Below are positions 35,601 to 46,953 of a stretch of DNA of 64,000 nucleotides, one piece after another (position 1 is the first letter of the stretch; each line of letters starts with the position of its first letter). Where the stretch lies: NCBI RefSeq assembly GCF_000182565.1, contig NW_015971541.1, forward strand, positions 62,001-126,000, read 5' to 3'. This DNA comes from Spizellomyces punctatus DAOM BR117 (Eukaryota; Chytridiomycota; Chytridiomycetes; Spizellomycetales; Spizellomycetaceae). Position numbers and translations under genes: made by a program. The notes under the pieces are model-generated. The model had not been told where the DNA came from and ran no database searches. It saw only the letters and a list, made by a program, of their open reading frames with translations.

Positions 35601-37401
35601 CACCAGAAAGTTTATTTACGTAGGGTGGATGTTGATCTATATCCTTGCATTGCCGATTTGGAACTTTGTGTTGCCGGTATACGCTTTTTGGCATTTTGAT
35701 GATTTTTCATGGGGCCAAACTAGAAAAGTGGAGGGGGAGGGTTCGCAGCGGGCTCACGGGGGACGAGAAGGGGAATACGAGATTGGGTCTGTGCAATTAC
35801 GAAGGTGAGGATAGAATATCCTGGCTGTTACTCTATGTTTTGTGGTGCAATATCTAACGGTGAATGTACTTTTTAGGTTTTCTGAATGGGAACAAGAGCG
35901 ACTGGGACGTAGTTACGTACCAGGAGCACGCAAGCCTCTACCTCAAATTCCCGTCGAACCCGAGGCGTCTTTTCCGGGTTCACCTGTGCTGAATCCTTAC
36001 GCTCCACCGTCCGGCGGATCATTACCCCGTGGGTCGTACTATCCCGCATCCCCCGCATCATTGCCCCGTGGATCGTACTATCCCGGATCTCCTGTTATTT
36101 ATCCCGTGGATTACGTGCAACCCGGTGCTAGTTATGCGCAAGGACCCGAGATGTACCCGGACCCCCATTCTGGACCAGAGTACGGTGATCCCATGTACGG
36201 TGACCCGACGTATGGTGGAGCCCCGTATGGTGACCCAGTGTACGGTGGAGCCCCTTATGCTACCGCAGCGGATCCAAGATGGTCGACAGATCCGTATTCG
36301 TACGGGTACGCAAGCTACGATCCTCCAAGTTCACCCCACCTTGCTTCATCCACGTACCAGATTGAAGAGGTACCACCCATTTTGAACAAGTTGGGCGCGG
36401 CGCCTGTGGAAGATCGAAGAAGCTGGTATTTGGACAAGCATCGGAACCGTAAATTGTCGAGCATGCCTCCTGGAGCGATTCAATTAAAGGGCTGGATTCC
36501 ACCAGAGGAGCGGGTTACGCATACAGAGGAACGAGTGAGCGAATCCGAGGGGAATTCGAATCATATTGTGGGAAATTCGAGTCATGTTATGGGGAATGCT
36601 AGTAATTTGGCTGTTCCGGTTGTAGAGATTGTTGCCCCCACGCCTACATCAGATCGGTCGACTCCTTTTCACTTTCCAGTTCCTGGCGAGGAGGAGGATG
36701 AGGAGCTTGATGACGGGCAGCAAATGGAAAGCAACACTGCGGTAGATGAGAATGAGCCGAGACGACCTTTGCCGTTCCCGCTACAACAACAACAACAAGC
36801 AGAGACCAAGTCGTCTCCACCGAAACCTAAACCAAAAGGACCAGGCGTACGCGCCAAATCGACTCTCCCCCAGATCGTCACTGACACGGACATTGCTGCG
36901 GTCCCTGGCATCGCGTCCACTGTCCGACGGTTCTGGGAATCATTTGGTAACGGAGACGACCAAGACTCGACATCCCCATCACGTTCCACGAAACCACGCA
37001 CGACTCGACCTACTACTACCAAACAAAACACACCACCCCGTCTCCCAACCAAACCCTCCCCACCATCCCCCTCCATCCGCACAAGCCTTCCAAAAGATCC
37101 ACCCCTCCTCACTCTCTCCATTGAGAAAACAAGAGCCAAGGACTTAATCCCCCGGCAATCCTCTGAACTCACAAACTCGTATTCAACCCTCCTCCCATCC
37201 TTTTCATTCGATATAATTCCTGATACCCCACCACCGGAGGATACATTGGACGCCCGCTCTTCAACGAGTTTCTCATTTGGAGAGAGTAGTGTTGTATCTG
37301 AAGATCATGAGCGACGTGTAGATTTCTTTGGGCCGGGTGGTTTGGGGACGTTGGGGAGGAGGGAGAGGGAGCGGGGTGGGGGGTTGTGGAAGTGGAAGTA
37401 A
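32653..37401 (+). CDS. chitin synthase, class IV (Chs3) type, 1459 aa, six exons
   Basis: Exons are 32653-32854, 32944-33143, 33208-34476, 34549-35379, 35452-35804 and 35877-37401. The enzyme is a membrane GT2 transferase polymerising UDP-GlcNAc into wall chitin. The N-terminus has the family motif RRQKTLVRPERQRS, then PEESNWWTYTS and AWREKVALC leading into the first membrane span. An extracytoplasmic region precedes a second span (MIIMLIVVLGVVLCRFFMAI). The catalytic domain contains MVDADTK, LPGCFCMYRI, LLGEDRFLT and QRRRWINSTIHNL. Several C-terminal spans follow (LIMLLFSLALPGVLIAI). A roughly 500-aa cytosolic tail is unusual: it has SLPRGSYYP repeats, YGDP/YGGAP repeats and Pro/Ser-rich stretches. 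No myosin motor or cytochrome b5 domain is seen, which argues against class V/VII. The first two exons were added from family motifs and splice sites. Confidence 0.93.
36018..36258 (+). repeat. coding repeats in the chitin synthase tail
   Basis: SLPRGSYYP occurs twice (about 36018-36090). A YGDP/YGGAP series follows (YGDPMYGDPTYGGAPYG..., about 36181-36258). Each is an in-frame short tandem duplication in the cytosolic tail. Confidence 0.8.
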
Positions 37402-39220
37402 ATCATTTATGTTTAGGAGGTGGTAGGACATGGGACATGGGTTTTTTGTTTGTTATTATTATGTGAAATATTATCAGCGAGTCATTGTTGGATAATGTTG
37501 TTGAAACTGAATGATAAACAAATGACGACAGATGGGTTTTTATGACACATTCCATACGAGTTTTTCCTTAAAGTGTTTTGTGTCGTGTGAGGTGCCGATA
37601 TTATGTTTGTTTCATGCTCAAGGTTATAGTTACAAAAACGTAGCTTGTGTTTTAGGTTTCCGGTATGGGGAGTCCTTGAAAGGCGAAATGATAGCGTAGA
37701 ATGACGAATGATGCGAATTGTGTGTACGAAACTAAAGGGTGTGTGGTTGCCCGTTCGGAGGCATTGTTGATGGGCCAGTTGATTAGCTATGGGCAGAATA
37801 TTGGTTTTGTGTTTTTGGGTGTTGGGGTGTGTATTTTCAAACGTTTGGTATTTTCTTGTTTGTATGTACCTGGCTGGTTGTACATGAGAGATGGATACTA
37901 GGTAATGTTATATCGTAACCCATGACAGCTGGTGACAAGAGTGAACAAAAAAGAGTAGAATTGGAAATATGGTGGTTTTTTCTAGTCCGTTCCTTTTGTA
38001 TTAGGTGTTTTTCTCTGCAGGAATCAATTTGTAGGTTTGTTGGGTTAGATGTTAATGAAGGTGGGTTGGTGCATCTATGCGATTGAAAGTTGTTTTGATG
38101 GGACATGGTATCATTCTGCGTGTAAAAAGCCATAAGAAAGATAACTCTAATTGTTTGAATAAAAAAGAATTTTTACAATACTTTAGAACTTTGATACTTA
38201 AAGTGTGTAGTTGGTGTCCGGCAAAAAATCTTTGATCAAACCCAATTTTTGTACCTTTTACCTTTCATACCTCCAAAAGCACTCGTTAGTGCACTTTATG
38301 CTTCTCATTACCATTTGCGTATTGAGTTCAACCAACTGCAACAAAAAGAGAGCACTCCATAACCCAATCTCGAACAATAGTTTGAAACCCACAAGTCAAT
38401 ACCTATTAAACAAAGACATTTTCAAATACCTAAAAGAACGAAAAACCATTTGGTTAAACTAAAAACAAATGATACAAATCATTTACCCAGATACCTGGCA
38501 TGTCACATTTTTGTTCGACACAGTATACTATTTCCTACAGATAAAAATACCGAAAAATACTCTATCAGATTTGGATCCGAAAGACCGAAACGAATTGGGA
38601 TTTTGATTTCGTCTTTTTGTACATGCAACTTGCGACAAAAAATGGGACAAGACAACGTTATCACAAATATCCCAGGTTCAAACTTCCTTCTCTTTAAGTG
38701 AAATGGTTCGGTTGTACTTGTATCAATACGATATGTGGGATAGTGCGTATCATAGGTATGAACCATCTACAAAAGGAACAAGCAGAACGAGGGGATACAC
38801 GAATAGCAAACCAAAAAAAAAAAAAGTATATTCACATGTCAAGTTTCCAGTCGGATCAACAATGCTAAAAGTATGCAAATAAACGATACAATGCTCACAA
38901 AAGAATCAAAAACTGAGATGCACCAGAAAACTATATTCACACGCAAAACAAACAACCATGTCAAACAAAAAATCTCTACAAAAGAGTTTTTTCTCAAATC
39001 TGCTCATGAATCCAACTCACACATAAAACTGTCCCAACAAATGAACCCCCCCTCAATAAGGGAGTCGGATATACAAAAAAACAAAAAGAAATCCAACAAT
39101 ATATACAAACCCAAGCAACCGCAAAACAAAAAAAAAAAAAAGGTGTGTTGTGTCATCTACAAAGCTAGTTTTTCCCTACAAACTAGTCCCAAATAAAACC
39201 TCTCCACAAACAAGAAAAAC
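37402..39220. other. intergenic, AT-rich
   Basis: About 1.8 kb between convergent chitin synthase and kinase genes. It has long A/T-rich stretches and A runs (for example 38813-38825 and 39127-39139). Open frames here are Lys/Asn-rich artefacts. No gene recognised. Confidence 0.5.
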
Positions 39221-40458
39221 CTACTCTCCAACAAAAACCCTCAGGACCTCAACAGCACTCTTGACGAACGAAAACCCTTCATCCTCATCCTCATCATCCT
39301 TGTCAGGTCGTTTCGGACCCTCGGGGGGCGGAAAGACGGGTAACGTAAAAATCCAATCACTCCGTCCACGGGCATGTTGTTCCAATAACCCAGCCCCATC
39401 ATCAAACCCAGAGTCACAGAGTTTGGTATAAGATGTGGATACGAGTTGAGGTGTGGGGGGTGCATCGTAGGGAGGGTCAAAGAGGGAGTCGGCCCAAAAG
39501 GATGTGACGGGGGAATCAGTGGAACAAGATTCGGGGTCATCCATAATGAATCGGTCTAGAGAGTCGATTAGGAGAGCGAGTTCAGAGACTGAGGGACGGG
39601 AAAGGGGGTTTGGATCAAATACACGGGCCAGAACCGTGTTAAATTCCATTGTGATGCCAAATTGTTCGATAAGGATATCGGGGTTGGAGCCTCGGTATGC
39701 AGCGTAAATGGGATCAGAAGCCGTAGCTTCATGCCAAGGATTCTTGCCAAACAACAAATTGACAAGAATAATCCCCAAACTCCACACATCGGTACAAAAA
39801 GGGTCGTACCCAACCGATCGGGTACAAGGCGAATCAATACATTCAGGCGCCATGTATCGTACACTCCCGCATCCCATTTCTTTAGACCACGGACAACATG
39901 TCGCGAGTCCAAAGTCGGCGAGTTTGACGGTATATGAGGAAGAAATGAGGGCGTTTTCGGGTTTGATGTCTCGGTGGGAGATGCCGAGGGTGTGGCAGTG
40001 AGCAAGGGCGGAACAGAGTTGAGAAAAGACTTGTTTGACAATCGAGGGAGGGAATCCAGAGGTTTGTGTAATGGCCTATTTACACCCAAAGTATTTAGTG
40101 ACAATGAAAAACATGAATTGAAAAAAAAAGAGTAAAAAAAACATACATCATAAAGATCCATCTCACACCACTCCAAAACCAAAAACAACCATCGAGAAGT
40201 CTCAACAACCCGTTCCAAACGGACAATGTTGGGATGTCCTTGAACACGTTGCGTTAATTTCACTTCCTTTTTCTGGTTCTCGAGTTGGTCCGGTGTTAAA
40301 CCGGTTTTATCGAGGGCTTTGACGGCGTAGGGGTGTGATGTTAGGAGGTCGGTTGCGGCGTAGACGGTTGCAAAGGAGCCGGAACCGATGATGGAGGTGA
40401 GGGTGAGGTGCGTTGTTGGGAGGGTTGTGTGAAGGAGGGATGTAGTAGAGGTAGGCAT
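39221..40458 (-). CDS. Ran1/Sks1-like serine/threonine kinase A, 388 aa, two exons
   Basis: Exons in coding order are 40458-40147 and 40075-39221; the GTATGT...AATAG intron preserves frame. The kinase domain is complete: glycine loop IGSGSFATVY (about 24-33), AVKAL lysine (about 47), HRDIKPEN catalytic loop, DFGLA, and activation segment GCGSVRYMAPEC. The last is typical of the fungal Ran1(Pat1)/Sks1/Vhs1 group, which acts in nutrient and differentiation decisions. The C-terminal 90 residues are acidic and disordered (DKDDEDEDEGFSF). It is a clear paralog of the kinase at 45748-46953, sharing SGSFA.VY/MGSFAVVY, LTP.QL and GCGSVRYMAPEC. The two are transcribed divergently. Confidence 0.93.
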
Positions 40459-43400
40459 GGTGTCGGATTCTTTTCTGTTCTAGAGTGAACGCGAGAAACG
40501 CTGTGCAAGCGATGCGTGGAAAAAGCAAGTGGTTTGCCCTGTGGTTGTTTCTTTTGTTCTAATGTACGTCCTCGTTTGCAAGGAAATAATAATAAAAAAA
40601 AACACTCTTCTTCTTGTGATGTGTCCGTGTTGGTCGCGCCTCCCGTAGTTGGAAAACGGGCCCGTAGATGATATCGGTCGAGTCAGAATCGATACGACAT
40701 GAACAAGACTTGAACCGTTAAAGACACAGTTGATGACAACACTGAAACCCCTTTCTCTTTTTTGTATTTGTTCTCGTTTTGAATTCGATATTTGATTTCG
40801 AGCAATTCTGTTCGTGTGGTATGCACGTCGTTTTTGTTTTCTTCTGTCGTTGGCGCGCGTAGAATATATAATGAGAGAGAGAGAATATCTACTATATCGC
40901 TGGCAACACAAAGGACCGATATCAGCGGAAAAGGTTTTGACACGAGCTCTTCTTTCTCGAATGTTCAACACACAAAAAAGGGCGTTGTGGGTATCGCTTT
41001 ATTCAACAAATCGTTGATGCAAGGGTAAACAAATCGGTTGTCGTGTGTGTTGGGAGGCGAATAAAACGACCTTTTGTAGCGCGTGTGATTTCCTTTGTAT
41101 TTCGTATTGGGGGGGAAACGGGTCGTATGCACAGTTATTTTTGCCTTGGTGGGAGGGATATTGGGAGGCGCCAAAAGGAAAACCTAGAGTGATATCGCTC
41201 TAAAGTTGTGGTTTGCGCGCAGGGGGAAGAGTTGACCGGAGGCGAAAAAAATCGGTGATGACGAACAAATGTTGAAAAAACGGGACCCTTTTTTGTCACA
41301 GGTCAAACGGCCCACAAAAGCCGAGGGCAAAATAAAAAAAAAAAAAAGCGGAGAGGCAAGCAAGAAATAAAACCAACAGAGAGGCCCAGCAAAAGTTCAA
41401 AAAGAAAACCAAAGATACGCGCGCGCCTCAACAACCAACGCGTTCGGGGGGGCAGATGATGTTTTCCTGCTAGTTCAAGCAATCGGGTGGACACCTTGCC
41501 CTTTTGTTGTTGTTGTTGTGTATGGCGTGTATGGCGGGGGGGAATGTTGCGTATTTCGAGGAGGGTGGGTTTAGACGCGATTTGCTTTGAAGGGTTGTTT
41601 GGGCGATATCGCTAAACTGTCACGCGTATCGCACAAATCGACAAGCCCTTTCTCTCACTATTTGAAGAGATACGGAAGAAGAGAGAGTACTTGTTTTTGA
41701 TAGGGGAGGGGAGAGGCGTTTTTTTGATTTCCGCTTCTTTTTGTTCGGGTTTTGCCAACAATCGGAGCCGCCGATGATGATAATGACAAAACTCCACAAA
41801 GGAAAAAAAAAGGAGAACGTGGGGGAAGGGTTGGAAAGGGTAGGTCAACAAAAGGAGGTTTTTCTCGCTCTTCTTTAAAGACAACAGCCGGGGGGCCCGT
41901 TCTTTTTAGCTGTAATGTCGGCGGTTTGAAGGCAGAGCTTAAAAAAAAAATACACTCGGCCAAAATCCACCAGGACATTCAACCTATTCTCGTAAAATGT
42001 CAAAGCCGCAATAAAAAGGGGGGTATGGCAAAGTAGAAAGCCGCAAAGCGTTCTTTTTCGTTGTCGTTGTAGATGCGTGCGGCTTTTTCGTTTTTGGGTT
42101 CAATGAGTGGATCCCCCTTGGCAGAGAGAGCTGTTCTTTCCCCTTTGAACCTTGTTTTTGTACACTCTCGAAAGCCCTCCCAGTCTTTGGCGCAACGCCC
42201 CAATTTTCAAAGCCCTTCAACACACCAACGGGAAATCTGCTCTACTGCAACCGCACACACAACGATGGCCCAAAACTGCCAAAAAAACACCCAACAGCGT
42301 TTTTTGAAAAGGTTTTTTTTTTTTCTTGTTCCGCCTTTTTCTCCCCCGCTTCTGTATCTCTCGCGCTCTCTCTCTGACTCTCACTTTGGCGCGCTAAACT
42401 GGACGTGTGCACACTACACATAACACACATACACAAGATAAATCCCCTTCAACTTTTTTTGTAAGATTTGGGTTGGTTGGGCAGCACGGACTCAGACTTG
42501 TCACCACGGCAAAGTTTCATCTTGTCATAATCCACTTTTGCTTGTATAATCCCCCTCCGCTCCAAGAAGATATTCTGGGGTACCAACAGGGTTGTTCTGG
42601 TCCAATGTGACCTTGTCTACCCCGATTATGTTGTACAGCACACCCACTCCCATCTCACGTTGTTGGGGTTGGATGATACACATTTATATCCATATGCACA
42701 CAAGCGGAACTCTAATGGCACATGAACGCTAATCGTTTTACTCCAAGTGGGGAGTGTAAAATATCGCACTTTCTCAAACGTGTCGCGTACGTACATTTGA
42801 TAAGCAATATGACATATTATGTATCATATAAAGCCCATTTTGGGTGAAACGGATCAAAAGGTTGGAAACATTCTTGGCGTTAAATCCTCATGGAAGGAAG
42901 GTTCATGTGAGGTCATTTTGATAGTCACCTGAGCTGTTGTATGTCCAGATTATTCAAGAATGGTTTGTTCCCAAGAATGTTTCGATTGGAAAAAGACCTT
43001 GTATCCACGTACATTTGGCACCCTGTTGTGTTCGTGATGCAGTGCGATAAAGATTAAGTGTCATCACACAGTTGCTATCTCTTTGTTGCAATATGTCCAT
43101 CATCTCCAGTGGCTGGCATATCACGCGGGAATGGGGATTTATCAGATGGAATATGTTGCTTATCCAACGCAACACACACACATTTTGTAACCATGCATCG
43201 ATAACAAGAGCATGTCGCCATTGAACCGCGCAATCTTTTTGTGTGTGGTGTGTGCTGTGCCCATGAAAGGCTGCCCCGTGAAGGACTGGTTAAATCAAAG
43301 CCCCCAACAAAAACTCAACCAAGCAAGGGTACAAGTTGAACCCCTAAATAAACGCCACCTTTAAACAAAAACAACACACACACAACACACACACACAAAG

Positions 43401-45260
43401 ATGGGGGGAACCTTGCACACACACGCCCACAATGTAGGAAACACACAAGATCCCGAGTCAAACAGACAAGCCGACAAAGTGGCAGATCCCCGACCACACA
43501 CAATCTGGATTTATTAGTCAGCCAATTGGGGGGACTTGGCAAACACAAGCCCCCAATCGCCCCAATCATTCCGATAACCAGGCTTGAACGATAGGGATTG
43601 GGATAGTGGCTTGTCATTCAACTCTCTTTCATTGGGGGGAGAGTTGCGCCATAACTCTTGAAAGCACACACACATGCACACACACAAAAAGGCGTTTTTT
43701 TCTTCTCCAAAGGGAGTTGTGCAATTTTCAGCGGGCGGGTGGAAATCAGGGGAGGAGGGGGGGCTCAGCAAAACGGTCTTTTGTTTACGGCGGGGCTTAC
43801 CTAAAAAAGGGCTTGTTCATCACATTTAGGGACGAACGGAAAACGGAACCAATCCACACACAAAGAAGAGAAAGAGGGCTTGTCTGTGTATATGTGTGTC
43901 ATCATCCAGTCGGAGGCGCCCTCTGATGATGATGATGATGATGATAGCAGAAAGAAAAGCACGCCATAAACTACAGTCCCACTTGTCCACCATCACCAAC
44001 AGACAACCAAACACACATTCTGGAAAGTTTTGAAAAAAACATCTTGAAACAAGCAACGCCCATTTTAATCGCCACCTGACTTGCCAGCACGCGTGTGTTT
44101 GGCTATTTGGGGTATTCTAGTGACTGTGTGCTTGTCATTTATGACAAGGGCGGAACACTCTGTTAGCAACATTTTTAAAGACGCATTAGCACGCATTAGC
44201 ACTCGCACGCACTCGTATAGTGCAACACGTCGAGAGAGAGAGAAGGTTCAAATATATTATATAAAAAGCAAAACGAGAAAAGACAAAGAAGCGAGTAAGA
44301 ATAAAAAGGTATGTGACTATTTAGTAACGAGTCATGTGAAATGGCGAGAGAGAGACGAATAAGGACAAGAACACGCATCAGTCAAAATTGATATACAACC
44401 TGATAAGGGAAGAAGAGAGAGAGAGAGAGATGAGTGAGTGAGTGACCAGATGACCTCTCCGTGTTTAAAAATTCTCTCTCTCTTCTTGTTCCGTTTCTCT
44501 CTCTCTATCTGACTGTTGATTTGTTATTCCCTCTCTCTCTCTCTCTCTCTCTCTCTTATATTGACCTCTTTTTTTATCTCTCTCTCCTCTCTCTTGTTTA
44601 TTACACACACTCCCACGTATTGTTCCCTACTCTCTCTCTTACTTTGTGTGTGTGTGTGTGTGTGGGAATATATTGTAAGTTCTTCTTGTTTCTCTTTCTC
44701 TCTTTTATACTCTCTATTCACTCGTTCTTGTCTCTCTCTTCTCTCTCTCTATAGGAAAACTTGTTATTCTCTTCTCATAGTCTTTTATTCTCTCTCGCTG
44801 CCAAGTCATTTTATTCCTTACTCTCCATTCTACTCTCCTCCTCTTCCTACTACTCTCCTCTTCCTACTACTCTCCTCTTCCTACTACTTACACAAGAGAG
44901 AGAGAGCGTGTGTGTGTGTGTTTAGTGGTTCTGTACTCGCACACACTATAGAGTTTTTTCTCCCTTTTTTCGTGTCTTTCGATAACTGGACACTATCGAA
45001 AAAAAAGGGGGGGAATCGGGCGCGAGCTACACACAAACGCAGCCTTGTCTGCTGCATTGACCATCGCTCCACCACCAATACCCACTCGTAGAAAACTATC
45101 TATTATCCTTTTTACACATTGGTGTGAGCAGCTGACAAAAGAAAGCGAGTATTGGACGAGGTGAGAAAATGTGAAGCGCGTTTCAGCAAACGCGCAGATA
45201 ACTCACATCTTTTTTCCATTGCTTTCTATGCAGAATTTTAAACTCGGCCCTCCTCGTTTG
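40459..45260. other. 4.8-kb gene-free region between divergent kinases, rich in simple repeats
   Basis: No convincing coding region on either strand; open frames are Lys-, Ser- or Thr/His-rich simple-sequence artefacts. It contains a GATGAT microsatellite near 43925-43945, CA/ACACAC blocks (43375-43420, 43655-43690), GT repeats (about 44646-44665 and 44907-44922), CT-rich tracts (44465-44760) and many A or T runs. Several stretches are strongly asymmetric in purine/pyrimidine. Confidence 0.6.
44465..44892. repeat. polypyrimidine tract with (CT)n, (GT)n and a CTCCTCTTCCTACTA minisatellite
   Basis: The + strand is almost entirely C/T over several hundred bases. It includes a pure CTCTCT run near 44532-44556, a TG run at about 44646-44665, and three near-exact copies of a short CTCTCCTCTTCCTACTA unit at about 44835-44888. 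Confidence 0.8.
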
Positions 45261-45268
45261 TATATAAG
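45261..45268 (+). promoter_or_regulatory. TATA box of kinase B
   Basis: TATATAAG, followed by pyrimidine-rich sequence. It implies a leader of roughly 450 nt before the kinase B ATG. Confidence 0.4.
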
Positions 45269-45374
45269 AGATTTACATTCCTGTAGACCTTTTCTTTTTT
45301 TTTTTACATACCCCCTCCCCCACCACCACTACTACTACAACTACACAAGACCCACTCGGGCTAGAACTTTCAAT

Positions 45375-45392
45375 ATGTCTCGTCACTTGTAA
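45375..45392 (+). other. short upstream ORF in the kinase B leader
   Basis: ATG TCT CGT CAC TTG TAA encodes MSRHL. Its stop overlaps the next ATG (TAATG), which opens a second upstream frame (MSALPFGRALVPSSRN...) running into the leader intron donor. The arrangement could reduce initiation at the kinase start. It depends on transcription starting near 45290, which is inferred. Confidence 0.35.
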
Positions 45393-45477
45393 TGTCAGCC
45401 CTTCCTTTCGGGAGAGCACTCGTACCATCATCAAGAAATGTAATCGAGCGTCAAAAGATTCATTCTTTTGGTGTCTG

Positions 45478-45549
45478 GTATGTACATATTCTTGATATTT
45501 ACTAAAGGTTCGAATATGGTATATCTCATTCCCGTTTTCTTTTTTCTAG
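45478..45549 (+). other. candidate 5' UTR intron of kinase B
   Basis: A GTATGT donor at 45478 and TTTTTTCTAG acceptor ending 45549 define a 72-nt intron in the expected leader, matching the intron style of the window. Confidence 0.45.
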
Positions 45550-45747
45550 TGGGTTCTACCCATCTCACTCCTTTTGCAAACGATCCACCACACGATTGAG
45601 ACCCCTTGTAGCATTATTTCAACACAACAACGCACAATAACCCATCTCGTTCGCGAAAACGAACCTATCGGCATTTTTACACAAAAGATATCCTCTCTGC
45701 TCCTCGACACATTTTGTTTGGTTTTTTTTTAAAGGATACCATAAACC

Positions 45748-46953
45748 ATGAGCGACAACGACGACTTTAACCCGCACGATAAAATCGGTCAGCTCCTAGA
45801 CGACGGCCGTCTCCGGCTCGTTTCCGTCCTCGGCATGGGCTCCTTTGCCGTCGTCTACCTCGCAGAATCCACCACGAACCCCTCGGACCAATTCGCCGTC
45901 AAATGCCTCTTTAAATCCAACCTCACGCCCACTCAACTCGCCCTCCAGCACAATGAAGCAACCGTCATGTCCCTCCTCTCTGGCCACGATCACATTGTCA
46001 AACTCTTTAAAACAATCGACACGGACGACTGCTTGTACCTTGTCCTCGAATACTGCGATACAGACCTGTTTGACTTGATTGAGAAGCGCAATGGACTTGA
46101 TCCCACTTTGGCTCGCACCCTTTTTCACCAGCTCCTCGACGCATCAGAGTACTGCCATTCCAAAGGCATTTACCATCGCGACTTGAAACCCGAAAACGTG
46201 CTCGTTACGTTTACGGGTGATGACACTATTTCACTGAAACTCACCGACTTTGGACTCGCAACCACTCAAGAATGGTCTACGGAATTTGGATGCGGTAGTG
46301 TCCGGTACATGGCCCCCGAATGCCTCGATGCCTCTGGACCCGGCTACTCGACTCCCGCCAACGACGTTTGGGGCCTCGGCATCATGCTCATCAACCTCCT
46401 CACTGGCCAAAACCCGTGGATCGAACCGACCGCAACGGACCCACTGTTTGAGACAATGCTAAACAGCGGATTCGACCCCGTCCGTCGCCAATTTGGCTTC
46501 TCGGAATCATTGGGATGGATCTTGGAGCGCATGTTTTGTTTGGACCCTTTTGAACGTGCGTCGTTGGCTCAAGTCCGGGAATGGATGCAAGGAATCGAGT
46601 TTTTCGAGTCTGTTCAAGAAGAGTCTACATCTTGGTCTATGGATATGGAAGAAATGGATTTCGAAACCGTACCCGTATTTGACGAACCCAAATCTCGGCC
46701 ATCCGATTCCGCCATTGCGCTTTCTTCCTCGCCGAATCAAGAGACTCACGCTACTATTCCTCCCGTGCACGCTGAATCGATCCCGACTGTCCCGCCCTCG
46801 ACGCCGGTCCTTCGTAAAGACCTCGTGAGCGCCTCTAAACAGGCTCAGGATTTGTTGCGTGGGGCTGTCACGTCGCTTCAGTGTTGGTGGATCGCGGTTT
46901 CGGACGTGTGTCCGAGGGTGGATGGGGTGTTGGTTTGTGTTGTTGGGACCTGA
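45748..46953 (+). CDS. Ran1/Sks1-like serine/threonine kinase B, 401 aa, single exon
   Basis: A complete kinase domain shows glycine loop LGMGSFAVVY, lysine in QFAVKCLFKS, catalytic loop YHRDLKPENV, DFGLATT, activation segment GCGSVRYMAPEC and DVWGLGIMLINLLTGQNPW. The C-terminal 100 residues are Ser/Pro-rich and likely disordered. It is a paralog of kinase A on the opposite strand but lacks that gene's intron, so the intron was gained or lost after duplication. Kinases of this group regulate nutrient sensing, meiosis entry or morphogenesis in other fungi; the role here is inferred. The coding region is relatively GC-rich compared with the flanking AT-rich DNA. Confidence 0.93.
   Translation: MSDNDDFNPHDKIGQLLDDGRLRLVSVLGMGSFAVVYLAESTTNPSDQFAVKCLFKSNLTPTQLALQHNEATVMSLLSGHDHIVKLFKTIDTDDCLYLVLEYCDTDLFDLIEKRNGLDPTLARTLFHQLLDASEYCHSKGIYHRDLKPENVLVTFTGDDTISLKLTDFGLATTQEWSTEFGCGSVRYMAPECLDASGPGYSTPANDVWGLGIMLINLLTGQNPWIEPTATDPLFETMLNSGFDPVRRQFGFSESLGWILERMFCLDPFERASLAQVREWMQGIEFFESVQEESTSWSMDMEEMDFETVPVFDEPKSRPSDSAIALSSSPNQETHATIPPVHAESIPTVPPSTPVLRKDLVSASKQAQDLLRGAVTSLQCWWIAVSDVCPRVDGVLVCVVGT

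Noticed and set aside
38211-39196. Lys/Asn-rich open frames downstream of chitin synthase
   Set aside because: AT-rich DNA with A runs; no initiation context, splice sites or homology.
43376-43400. CA-rich block considered as a CRISPR-like or regular array
   Set aside because: Simple microsatellite without spaced unique sequences; CRISPR is not expected in a nuclear fungal genome.
44461-45091. Long Ser/Leu/Phe-rich open frames
   Set aside because: Products of CT and GT simple repeats, present in several frames at once.
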